Part shown: one piece after another, positions 1 through 10,351 of the stretch
Layout of the letters: every line of letters starts with the position of its first letter
Position numbering within the stretch: position 1 is the stretch's first letter
Assembly (NCBI GenBank): GCA_003415625.1
Contig: PYIU01000008.1
Location: 3,534,001 to 3,598,000 of the forward strand
DNA length: 64,000 nt
Direction: 5' to 3'
Source of the DNA: Aquanectria penicillioides
Lineage: Eukaryota; Ascomycota; Sordariomycetes; Hypocreales; Nectriaceae
Notes under the pieces: generated by a model
The model's database searches: none
What the model was told of the DNA's origin: nothing
The model's input: only the letters and a program-made list of their open reading frames with translations
Position numbers and translations under genes: made by a program

Positions 1-21
1 AGATGGCAACAATTTCTCATC

Positions 22-1619
22 TTAAAACCCTGAATTGCCCCAAAAACATTCCCCAAGCTCATTGTGAATCATGCTGACCCAAGGAAACTTGAGTAGTGTC
101 TGGTACACATGCTCTGGTGTGGACAGCTTGAGGGTTCTCCTTATTTCTTTGATTTTGGGAACCAGCCAAAGGTCATCTGCGGGCTCAAAAATGGAAATGC
201 GGGCAACATACAATGCCCAGAGAAGGCCTTCTAAGATTTCCTGAGCATCACCATGGCCCTTTTGGAACGTGCAGCGCGCAAAGTTGGCTAGGAGCGTGAA
301 TTTGTCTGCTTGACTGCCGAGTTCGGTCATAAAATGCGCTGTGAATAATATTAGACCTAACTGGACGACGCTTTCCAGTTGATTTAAATCATGAGGCCCA
401 TTTAAACAGCCCGTAGACAGCAGTTGGTACCCGATATACACAATAGCAGCATCGAAAGAATATCCACTAGGCCCGACTACTTCTATCGAGTTGTGATTGA
501 GGAGCAAAGCAAGGCTCAAAACGTCAAGGAGAGTTTTCTGTAGCTGTGGTCGAAGGGCTGTGAATATCTGTGGGTTTTCGTTGATAAACTCGCGATGGTC
601 CTCTTGGAACATATCCCACAGAGGCTGCAGGAAAGTATAACCGGGCACATCTGCAGCGCTATACAAGGTCGGTGAGCCTAGATGTAAAGCAATGTCAAGA
701 TCGGCCCTAAATCTTGTCAGAAAGCACACAAAATCGAATGATTTATTCGATCCCACCTAAAAATCTTCTGAGCCAAAGCAGGTCTGTTTCGTTTTAGTTG
801 TTCAATGCCACCCCGAAGCTCAACCATACGTCGGAGGCCTTCGAAGTGAACCAGGCCTCGGGTATATTGGCCTTCCATTCTTTCATACTGAGTCATGGCT
901 ACTACGGCTGCCATAGCAGTGTCGGAGACTGCATCGGCCCCCGACAACTTTGTGTTGAGCAGTCCGATCGCCCTTACTAAATATCTGGCGGCTTCGGTGG
1001 CATCTTCTGTTTGCCAGCCAAGTGATCTAGTACCAGCCGCAGATATCGCGGCAACACAGTAAAAGTCTAGAATAAAGAAGGATCAGCCATAACTAAAAGA
1101 TAATATTGATTACGTATGGTACAACTGACAAACTTCGTCAATATGTATGAGCTGCACCCACATGGAGTCCGATACGTAATGTATGACATTGTGATTCGGC
1201 TGCGCTCGGAAGATGTGGGAGAGAAGTGCAAAGACTGTGATATGATCACATTAGGTTAGACACGGTATGAATAACACTGAAGCTAGAGTCATTTACGAAT
1301 GCCTACATTTGTCAATAGTGACCCTCAAGTTGGGAGTCAGGTCGACAGGGAAAGAATACGGGGGCACCACGCAAGCAATAGGCAACGCGGCGTAAGTAGC
1401 CTCGCCATATTTTTCGTTCGCATCGCCCGGTGCCACAGGTACGGCTAATCGGGTCGACGACGGGGGTGGTTTCATGCTAATGATTCTTCTATCATATTTC
1501 GGCGGCTGTGGCCTTGGTTTTCGGTGCTTGCCGATATTTTTGCCCGTAGCTGCATGGGCGCGAATGAGTTTCCTCGTTTTGCAGTCAATAGCGGTATTGT
1601 CAATGAATTGAAGCCGCAT
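22..1619 (-). CDS. Fungal transcription-factor-like protein without a zinc cluster
   Basis: Four exons (1619-1307, 1234-1130, 1066-757, 712-22) join in frame to 472 codons plus stop. The N-terminus has the basic segment DCKTRKLIRAHAATGKN, typical of fungal regulators of the PF11951 type (fungal-specific transcription factor domain) in which no Zn2Cys6 motif precedes it. The middle (GLVHFEGLRRMVELRGG) and the later RADLDIALHLGSPTLY match the conserved core of that family. A longer frame exists upstream but has no ATG; the first in-frame ATG is at 1619. No DNA-binding cluster is visible, so a direct regulatory role is inference. Intron 2 uses a less common donor (GTCAGT) and its limits are the least certain. 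It is divergent from the methyltransferase gene at 2834. Confidence 0.7.
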
Positions 1620-2833
1620 CGCGTTGCTTGAAGACCCCAAGCGAGAAAATGGACGGGAAGTGGGAATGCCGGGGATGATGAGTTGGTGGGTGTTAGAACG
1701 ACGTGGGCTTTGACTGGTGCAGATAGCGTGTCGGTCATGTCATTGGCGTCAAACTTGCCCTGTACCGATTACAAAGCCGGGTCCCAATGGATACTGGACT
1801 GGGGTGACGTAGAGAGACAGGGTTGGGGTTGAGGATGATTACGGCTTGAATCCTTTCTCCAGTCAGCACGACCGCCGCCATGGCGTCGGATATCGGACAT
1901 GGGAAATAGTCCAGGCTGTGATGGCTGAAATGTCTTAGCATTACCTATGTCGTCAAGAAGGTGAGAGGAGGAAGAAGGGCAGCAGGAGACCAAGGAGATC
2001 GATGTGGACCTCTTGGTCAACAGGCCCAATATGAGGCATGATGCAATATTGGGCCAGATGATCTTTATTTCCATGTTTCGGTGTCTATCACTACCCCTTT
2101 CGTGCTGTGACCATTGGGCTTTCTCCAACTTCGGATGCCTCGGTTAAGTTAGAACCTCCGAAGGGGAGCAATGGCGGCCTTGCTGCCCTGCCCATGCCTC
2201 TTCTCCCACGCAGACAGACATGCCTAGATCTGCAATCCGGTGTCTTGGAGCCTGAGATTTATTCATAGTTTATTCGGACGGTCCATGCATGGGATTACCT
2301 AAATACCTACCTGGATCCGTCTTGCAGCAAGGATACATAGCAGATTACCAGGCCGCACCAGCGTAGCGGGATTGAGATGCCCCACAGAGGACTGAAGAGG
2401 TTGGATTTTGCGCAATCGGCCTAGTTAGGATGGACGGCGACATGGAAAGCATCCAGAATGAGGCCTGTTTTTGTTTTTTCCTGCTGGATCTGCAATTTCA
2501 ACCTCGATAGGAACAATCTACCCCGTAAAAATCGCGTTGTTGCCAAGAGGCTAGCATGCCTGATCCCGGCTTCGAAAAGGTGCAAAGCGGAAGAGCAGGA
2601 TGCAGGCTGCTCTCGGGTCAGCACAATGCCTGCAAGCAACCCCTGACGCCCCTTATCTCCGCTGGAATCATGCCATCGCTAAGCGATTGGCGGGGGCTTT
2701 TTCCGGCGAGAAGTTCGTCCTCACGCCGCACATCGCGAGCTTGGAGAGTCTTCAATATTTTCTCCACAGACAGCTAGCGACTGTCCTGAATAACTATCTG
2801 CTTGATTCATGCAACGACCTTCTATGTCCGATC
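1620..2833. other. Intergenic, divergent promoter region
   Basis: Only short unconvincing frames on both strands. An ATG at 2600 is open and in frame with the methyltransferase start at 2834, but the added residues do not look like that family. The stretch presumably holds the promoters of the two divergent genes. No clear TATA box or repeat seen. Confidence 0.5.
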
Positions 2834-4409
2834 ATGACAGACCCTTCCGACCCTGAACCAGCCGCCGACAGTGGAACCCATGCGACAGCCGCCGTGGAAA
2901 TAGCCTCAAACCCCGCCCCGCCTCCCGCGGAGCTCATCCCAGCGGAAATAGCGGTGAGTCCCTAAGGCCGTCGTCATTGTCTTAGAAGAGTAGTCAATAA
3001 TTTCCAACAGGATGAGGGTGGTGGGAATGCCGACTCGGGAATTGGAATCGAAACGTAAGTCGTAATGAGCACATGTCAAACAAGATTTTGCTAACATCGT
3101 TTGATAGAGCCATGTCTACCATGTCCATTACATCTAGCATTCTTGAATATCGGACTATCCAAGGCCGCACATTCCATAGTGAAAAATACAACACCGAATA
3201 TTTCATCCCAAATGATGAACAGCAGAGCGAATCTGTCGACATTACGTAACTATCCCAAACCCAGATACATGTCCCAGCTTGGCATGCATGGCTAACCTTG
3301 GAACAGACACCATTATCTTACACTTCTACTTGGAGGAAACCTATACCTTGCACCACTAAAACACGATATTAAGGTTGGAGGATCTAGTAGCTATAAAGAA
3401 TAGATCTTAGTTGCTAATGTAGTGCAGACCGTCCTTGACGTAGGGACAGGCACAGGTAAATGATGTCACGCCTCAGAATCTCAGCTGTGTTGCTAACATA
3501 TTGCAGGAATATGGGCAATGTGAGAAGCCTTGAGAGTGGACATGTTTGAAGAAGGCCATGCTAACCTCTGTAGCGATTTTTCTGACGAATTTTCTGATGC
3601 CGAGATCACCGGGACCGACTTGTCCCGATCCAGCCGGCCTGGGTCCCACCAAACGTTAGGTTCGAGCTCGAAGATGCCACGGAAACCTGGAGTTGGCCAG
3701 GGAATTCGTTTGACTTTATTCACCTTCGCTATCTATTCGGCGCCATTACGGATTGGAATTCTTTGTTAGAAGAGGCATACCGCTGCGCCACGCCCGGCGG
3801 ATGGGTTCAATCCTGCGAGATCGATCCTGCCATCGAGAGCGACGATGGCAGCACAGACAATATCAGTGCCATCGAAACTTGGAATTCATTATACCGCGAC
3901 GGCGGTCAGAGATTTGGTCGCAGCTTCTCTGTTGTCCAAGAAGGCCTGCAACGACCAGCCTTTGAAGCGGCTGGATTTGTGGATATCTACGACGTAGTAT
4001 ACAAGGTAGGACTACGCAATTTGAACGAGCACTACTATTGCAATTCTGACTTGAATCATCAGGTTCCCATAGGCGGATGGCCTAAAGATCCCCAGATCCG
4101 CGAAGTTGGGCAGTTTCTTAAGCTAACAATGGAGAATGATTTGGAAGGTAAGCAAGTTCAAGATTCCACCCTAATCCTCATATGAATCCCCTTCTTTTAT
4201 AGATGCATGTACCAATGATGAAGCTAACTATTTTAGGGTACACATTGATGATGTGGCATAGCGTCTTGGACTGGTCAAAGGACGAATATCAAATCTTTCT
4301 CTTGAATATGAGAAAGGTACTGAAGAGCAACAAAGTCCACGGATACATGTATCTGCGTTATGTCTATGGACGAAAACCTGATGTAAATGACGAAATGTCT
4401 GACGTATAG
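2834..4409 (+). pseudogene. LaeA-like SAM-dependent methyltransferase, one-base frameshift
   Basis: Nine exons (2834-2953, 3011-3054, 3108-3245, 3307-3373, 3428-3455, 3507-3519, 3574-4005, 4063-4147, 4237-4409) encode a class I methyltransferase of the LaeA/TAM-domain type. SAM motif I is VLDVGTGTGIWAID, followed by an acidic loop and the family signatures FDFIHLRYLFGAITDW and EEAYRCATPGGWVQ. The start chosen gives an N-terminus rich in Pro, Ala and Glu, as usual in the family. The frame is lost in exon 7 at the CCC run 3624-3626: before it the protein reads AEITGTDLS, after it the expected PIQPAWVPPNVRFE continues one frame over. All exons together are one base short of a multiple of three, as one missing C would give. 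Either a pseudogene or a sequence error. Family members act as secondary-metabolism or developmental regulators or modify small molecules; the substrate is unknown. Confidence 0.8.
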
Positions 4410-4959
4410 CTATGGAATGGATGATTGGCTTCGGGAAGCCCTCTTCTTTCCTACTCTTATTAATGATCATCAAGTTAATCGCTTAATGAAAGATTGTGTT
4501 GGCAATTCCGCAGATGCTGTTGCCGATTTCCGCTTCCATGCTCATTATAAATCAATATAGAATCCCTCAATCTAGATATATGCGAGAGTCTTTGTCTACT
4601 TTTGGTTCGTTAAGTACCTCCTTACATAGTTGCCCAGCTTAGTCTGTGGCGCCAGCATCGCAGCCAGCCGCCCCGCAGACTAGGCTGGCTTGTGCCTATC
4701 GCCAACTGCACCAAATGAATTCCAGCATTTCTTAAGGGTAAGGGAGGGATCTCTTCATTAGACAGGTTGGAAATGACCCGTTGGTCTCTGAAGTGGCTGA
4801 AAAAAATGCGACCATGTAAGTTCTGTCTTGGTCAACCGAATCTCAGGCTGAAACAAGGCGGTCGCATGTATCCGTAGCATGAGTATTGCAACTCCTCGTC
4901 AATAATCATCAGATGAACGAGTCTAGATCTCTCCTTGGGACATAAGAAGCTTCAATACT
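4410..4959. other. Intergenic, nothing recognised
   Basis: Follows the methyltransferase stop. No credible frame, repeat or RNA gene seen. Confidence 0.5.
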
Positions 4960-5395
4960 TTAGGAAATTGCGTCATAAGTAATTTGGATGTCCAATGAAG
5001 TGTTGCTGCCACCTACATTTTGGCCTGAATCCTCCAACCACTGCGCCACCACAAACAAAAGTGGATCAAAATTTGGAATCAGAGATTGATCGTCTGGTGC
5101 TGTGTCAGACTGCCGAGACCCCATTAGGCTTAGCAGCCTGGCTCCTAATTTGGAATCACGGTTGAAACTGATGCCAGCTTCATTGCCCGCCCTGAGGCCT
5201 CGAGGTGGCAGAGCACCCTCGATGCGCCATGTCTCCACATTCCAGACACTCTATCCAACCTTTAGCATCTTGATTACAAACCCATCCTGGTCATTGTTGT
5301 CTAGTACTATGTGAGATCCATGCACCCCGAGTCCTAGGCTCTGATCACCCTTGATGATGAGGAATACTTCGTCGATGGGGGCCGATTGAGCCGAT
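4960..5395 (-). pseudogene. Possible relic of a tubby-C-terminal-like protein
   Basis: On the minus strand an open frame runs from about 5395 to 4960, interrupted by one TAG at about 5255. Protein-like text lies on both sides in the same frame: IDEVFLIIKGDQSLGLGVHG and DQDGFVIKMLKVG before it, SVWNVETWRIEGALPPRG and DPLLFVVAQWLEDSGQNVG after it. The pattern (short strands, then VWxVE.WRIEG) resembles fungal tubby-C-like or LURP-one folds, but this is a weak match by eye. An intron GTACTA..GATAG (57 nt) could remove the stop, so the locus may be a partial gene rather than a relic. No start codon was found; upstream sequence is shared with the promoter of the gene at 5561. Confidence 0.3.
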
Positions 5396-5434
5396 TACGA
5401 GTTCACGAGAGCAATCAACAATGAAGCCTCATCC

Positions 5435-5441
5435 TATATAA
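5435..5441 (+). promoter_or_regulatory. TATA box
   Basis: TATATAA, 120 bp before the ATG at 5561, a usual fungal distance. Assigned by sequence and position only. Confidence 0.5.
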
Positions 5442-5560
5442 GACCTTGGAGGGGTGATACTCGCCACTCCAATATCATCACCAACCAGAAGTCACTCACT
5501 ACTTGCCCATCAATTCTTCAGCCACACAACTGCTTTACTCTCGCCACTCTCAAGATCAAG

Positions 5561-6773
5561 ATGAAGTTTACATCACTCCTCATTTCTGCTTCCCTGGCAA
5601 GTGCCAATGTTGCTCGCCATCGTGGACAATCCGCTGCCTTGTACTTTCTCGAAAACGATCCTCAAGGAGCCAATATTGTCGCTTTGCAGATTGGAAAGGA
5701 TGGAGAGCTGTCCAACCCCGTGAAAACTAGTACTGGTGGTAAGGGCTTGGCGGCACTTGGAATGAACAATGCAAGCTTGACAATTGGTAAGCGAATCATT
5801 CGCAATTTGGCCTATTCTAACAAATTTTTGAACAGATCAACTCAACACTCAAGATGCGGTTGTGGTTTCCGGAGACCGCCTGCTGACCGTCAATGCGGGC
5901 TCCAACACGGTCTCGCTCTTTGGCATCCCACCTAACAATCCTCTACACCTGATTCTCATCGACAAGCCTGTTTCCTCCGGCGGCGAGTTCCCGAGCACTG
6001 TCGCTTACTCAGAGGCACTGAATCTTGCCTGCGTCATGAATACAGGAGCCAAGGCAGGTGTCATGTGCTACCGACTCAAGAGGGGCGGCCTACAACCCGT
6101 CGGCAGCTTCATGCCTCTCCCTGTTCTCGAGACCACGCCACCTACAGGTCCCCCGAATATGGCTTCAGACATTGTCTTCAACCCATCCAGCACCGCTCTC
6201 TTTGTTTCCGTCAAAGGCGACGGCAAGAAACCGGGATTTATTGCCGCTTTCCCAGTCAACCGCGGAACTGTGTCCGGCAAAGCCGTCATTTCACGTCCTG
6301 CTGAGCTTCTTCTCGAATTTTCCATCAGCTTCCTGAACGATAAGTACGCCATCATCACCGACCCTGCCTACGGGGCTGCAAAGGTTGAGATTGACTACCC
6401 GAGCCTGGAAGTTCGTGTCGTGAAGAAAACCACCGTCGCTGGACAAGCTGCCACCTGCTGGTCTCGCTATTCTCGAGCTTTGGACGCAGTCTTTATCTTC
6501 GATGGTGGTATTTCTAACATTACAGCTTTGGAGCCCAAGACAGGAGACATCAAGTACACTATCCCCGTCCCAGCTTCAACTAAGGGCAGCTTTGATTCAG
6601 TCATCATCGGAGAATGGCTCTATGTTTTGGAAGCTGCTTCCGGGATTGCAAAGATCTCGCTTCGCGATTGCGTTGGAACTCACAACATTCCTTCGTACGC
6701 ATCTAGCTTTGACCTGTCCAGCATTGGCAACCGGGCGATGTTCCAGGGTCTTGCGGCTTGGCCAAACTACTAA
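5561..6773 (+). CDS. Secreted beta-propeller protein, lactonase-like
   Basis: Two exons (5561-5786, 5836-6773; intron with GTAAGC donor and TTCTAAC branch) give 387 residues. An N-terminal signal peptide is evident (MKFTSLLISASLASANVA). The rest has the repeating strand pattern of the seven-bladed propeller family that includes 3-carboxymuconate cyclase and 6-phosphogluconolactonase: blades such as VVVSGDRLLTVNAGSNTVSLF, PSTVAYSEALNLACVMNTGA and MASDIVFNPSSTALFVSVKG. In fungi such secreted propellers are common and mostly uncharacterised, so an enzymatic activity is not claimed. A TATA box lies 120 bp upstream of the start. Confidence 0.75.
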
Positions 6774-7554
6774 ATTGATTGAAAATTCGAGATGTTGAAT
6801 GACGTCGTCAGTCATCACGTGGTGGATGATTGCCTAGACAATTAGTGATATTTTAAGGGATTAGATTAGACTTTTCCTCCACCTCAAGACATAGACTAGA
6901 TATAGTCCACAAACTATTAAATTCAATGTACATATGAATCTCTTTGTTTCTCTATAACCAAGATCTTATTCTAAGGCATTCACTACACTGTATCTGCATG
7001 CACAGCGTAGCTACAGCTGGCCTGATTTGTCGATAAAAGCCGGAGCTTCTGTTTGCAACTGATCCGCTCAAGCTATTTGCTTTGAAGCGGCCTCTGAGAA
7101 TTAGGGGAAAATGAGCGCTCTGTGAATAAATGAGGGTAAAGGAGCATCTAACGAACTGCCATTGATTTGTTCCGACGTCGATGCTTGCAACCGGATTTGA
7201 CGGTTGAGGGCCAAGGGATTGACGAGTGTTGGCCGGCCTGGGAGCTCTCCGCAAAGAAACATATGTTGAGAGTCACGATTTTCTCCATTTCAGGAACAAG
7301 AGCAGGATTATGGCGCCAGTTTTCTGCGAGTCGTCAACAGTTGCGTCAGGATCCGATTTATCATTTGTCAAGCTCCAGAGTTATTGGCTACCACAGCGCT
7401 TAAGATGGATTCATGACCACCGATTAAGCGCCCTGACCTCAGCCTCACTTTCGTCTTACTCAGTACTAATTTGAGCGATTCGCTTTTTTCCTCTTTCTTA
7501 ACTCTTCCAGCAGGCTCTCTTTGGCTCAATTGTCTATGGTTCTTTTCCATCACA
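6774..7554. other. Intergenic, nothing recognised
   Basis: Between the propeller gene and the HET gene. The HET frame is open back to about 7471 but without an ATG, so part of this could be a 5' leader. No repeat or RNA gene seen. Confidence 0.5.
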
Positions 7555-10263
7555 ATGATGAGGTCTCTTTTGAATTTGGTGTCACGGTATAGGCACATGG
7601 ACCCGGTGTTCAAACCATTGATTCATGAACGCTCACCAGCTCCGCTTCACACGCTACGTGGTCTCCTTGGTTTGGCTTTGTTCACAACTGGACTTGACGA
7701 GCTTGCATCACTATATCTTACTATGCGTGTGGTCTTCGCTATTGGAGTCATAGCCTGGATTCTACGGGATGCTTATACAAACAATCATAGCACGACCCGT
7801 TTAGCATTGACCATCGCACCACTGTCCTTGATTTCGTATGTCGGGTTCCAAGTCCTGAGTACCATTTGCGAGTTCACAGTATTTCTTAGTTTTAAGATCT
7901 ATCTCGAACTCTTTTATCTAATTTATGCACATTATATCTTTTATGAGGAGCCGATCGAGACTCTTTCCGACAGGGCTTACTACACATCAGGGTGGCATGT
8001 CATCATGGTGATTTTATTTCGAGGTCGACGGCCTTTAATCAATTATCTGATCAGAAATGGTGGAAGTTACGACGCCCCCTCTTTAGTAGCTTGCCTGACA
8101 GGGCTGAGCGGCTTAATCCTCTATGGCCGATTTAACGTTGTTGCAATTGTGCGAGCCTCAATCCAGGTATTTATATGGATAAAGAATTTGGACAGCAAAC
8201 TTCATTGGTCAGTGGCATTGGTGAAGCACTCAGCAAAGAGAAAATGGATTGAATACGCAGAGTCTAGACACAGGGCCAAACTGCGTATCCATGACTTACC
8301 TAAGTTCCAATATACACGTTTGAAGCCAGACCAAATCCGGTTGGTCAGGCTACCACAATGTAGTCTGTTCGAAATGCCTGGCTTGATAAAAGCAGAGATT
8401 ATAGTGATCGACCGAAGGGACGCAGAATGCATTGTGTCTTCTACGGGCCAGAAAGGTTACGAAGCGATTTCGTACACATGGGGACCTCAGGAACCGGCGC
8501 GAGATATTTTGCTCCAAGGGTGCCAATTTTCAATACGCCCAAGTCTTCACGCGATGCTGCGTGCAAGACGCTCCATGTTCATGGAGCGTATTATGTGGAT
8601 TGATGCAATCTGCATCAACCAAGACGACAAGATCGAGCAATCAGAGCAAGTCCAACTTATGGACCGGATTTACAAACAAGCCTCAAGGGTCGTGGCCTGG
8701 CTTGGCGATGCACATGACGCGAGCGTTGGCGTCAGTCGCCTGCTTTCGTTTGCAAACGAATTTTCCGTCCGTAATATTAAGCCGGGAGAAATGTTTCTCA
8801 TATACATGACATTGATCGGCCGGTCCGAACGAATGTCCTTCTTGTAGCTGATCCGCAATGACTACTTTAGTCGTGCCTGGATCTGCCAAGAAGTTGTGCT
8901 CGCAAGAAAGCTTCACTTTTATGTCGGAGGGAGATATATCGCATGGGAAACAATGTTGTACGTGATAGGGCCAATCTGCAAGCCTTCGAACTGGGCCTTG
9001 ATCACTGAGAACATGAACCAGTCGAGGAGCACCGACATACATCACTTGCGATTTTACGACAACATACTCACAATGGCGGCCATGAAAAAAATGCATGCTC
9101 ATGACCTCAGCCAGTTGCCTCTTTCATTGCTTCTTGCATCGACAGGGGCCCTACAGGCCAGCGTCCCTGTAGATAAAATTTTCTCCCTTTTAGGATTGAC
9201 AAACCATAGTCTAGCAAGAAGAATTCGAGTTGATTATACGACGCCTCCTCACCAAGTGTTTATAGAGGCAGCTACTATAATGCTTCAGTCGACTCGGGAC
9301 GCGCCACTCGTTCTCACATTTGCTGGACTGGGTATTTCATGCGATAGGAATAACACATCAACTTGGGCTCGCAATCAACTTCCTTCATGGGTGCCGGACT
9401 GGGAGTGCGTCAGTCATCGCCATATAGCACCACTGACGAAGCCTCTTGGTGGGATAGCTCATGTTAGGTCGCCGAAATACCGCGGTCTCGACCTGGATAC
9501 CCCAGTAAAGCTCAACTACGAATCGTGCAAGGGCTCCGACAAAACGTCCTTTAAGATTGACGTGCAGTTAAGAGACAATAAAGAGGTCACAGTTCTCCAA
9601 TCTCGCGTCATTTTCGTCGACATTATTGACGCTATGACAACAACGATGCACTACATTGACGGCGGGGCTACAGACACTCCATTTGCCTTGGAGTCGTCCT
9701 GGTTCAAAGAAATTGATGATCTTATCAAATCCTTGTTACCTGAGACCTTGAGTAATGGAGAGTCTCCATACGAGGCGTGCAGACGCACCTTGATCGCCGA
9801 TCGAACCGACCACGGGCTTCCGGTACCGAAAGAGTATGCCATCTGTTACAAGGTCTACAGATGGATGGTCTCCAAGGGACATGTTCCAAATGATCCGGAT
9901 GAATGGACTGAGATCAAGTCACTATTAAATGACGAAGAGGTATTGGATCATGAAATGCTCGACAATGTTGGGATTCTTAAAGTCCGTCTTCTTGAAGTTT
10001 GTGGTAACCGAAGATTTGCTGTTACGAAAGCGAAAAGGATCGGCCTGGTTCCTTCGGGAGCGAGGCAGGGAGACATAATCTGTTTGATGCCGGGTGTACC
10101 GACGCCGATGCTGATTAGACACTTGGCTCCAGCTAAAGTCGATCCAAATCCAGGTCTAGTGGTCAAAAACATGACGAAAAGTGGTATCGACTTGTTGGAG
10201 AGTGTTACATACACGGTATCATGGGAGGTGAGGCTATGGTCCAAACGGCCTGGCGCTCAGTGA
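7555..10263 (+). pseudogene. HET-domain protein with membrane-spanning N-terminus, in-frame TAG
   Basis: A single frame of 903 codons from the first ATG (7555) to 10263 is interrupted once, by TAG at 8845-8847 (codon 431). Residues about 30-230 contain roughly five hydrophobic segments, for example LRGLLGLALFTTGLDELA and LVACLTGLSGLILYG. The HET domain (PF06985) begins near residue 300: YEAISYTWGP, then MWIDAICINQDD, then IYKQASRVVAWLG. It continues past the stop with NDYFSRAWICQEVVLARKL and PVDKIFSLLGL, so the codon replaced was probably CAG. HET proteins act in fungal allorecognition and trigger growth arrest or cell death on contact with a non-self partner; membrane anchoring is less usual. 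In-frame introns that would remove the TAG need poor donors (GTCCGT, GTCAGT) and would delete domain sequence. A C-to-T change (CAG to TAG) or a sequence error are the simplest readings. Confidence 0.8.
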
Positions 10264-10351
10264 ACATTATACAAGATGTATTCCACATATTCCTTGCAAA
10301 TAGTTAACAAACCTTCACCTACTCTTACTCGGACACTTGAGAATCCATCGG

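Noticed and set aside
2600..2833. Longer N-terminus for the methyltransferase
   Set aside because: The in-frame ATG at 2600 adds 78 residues that do not resemble the family; the start at 2834 gives a normal N-terminus.
7471..7554. Upstream extension of the HET protein
   Set aside because: The frame is open to 7471 but starts only at a TTG; the first ATG is 7555.
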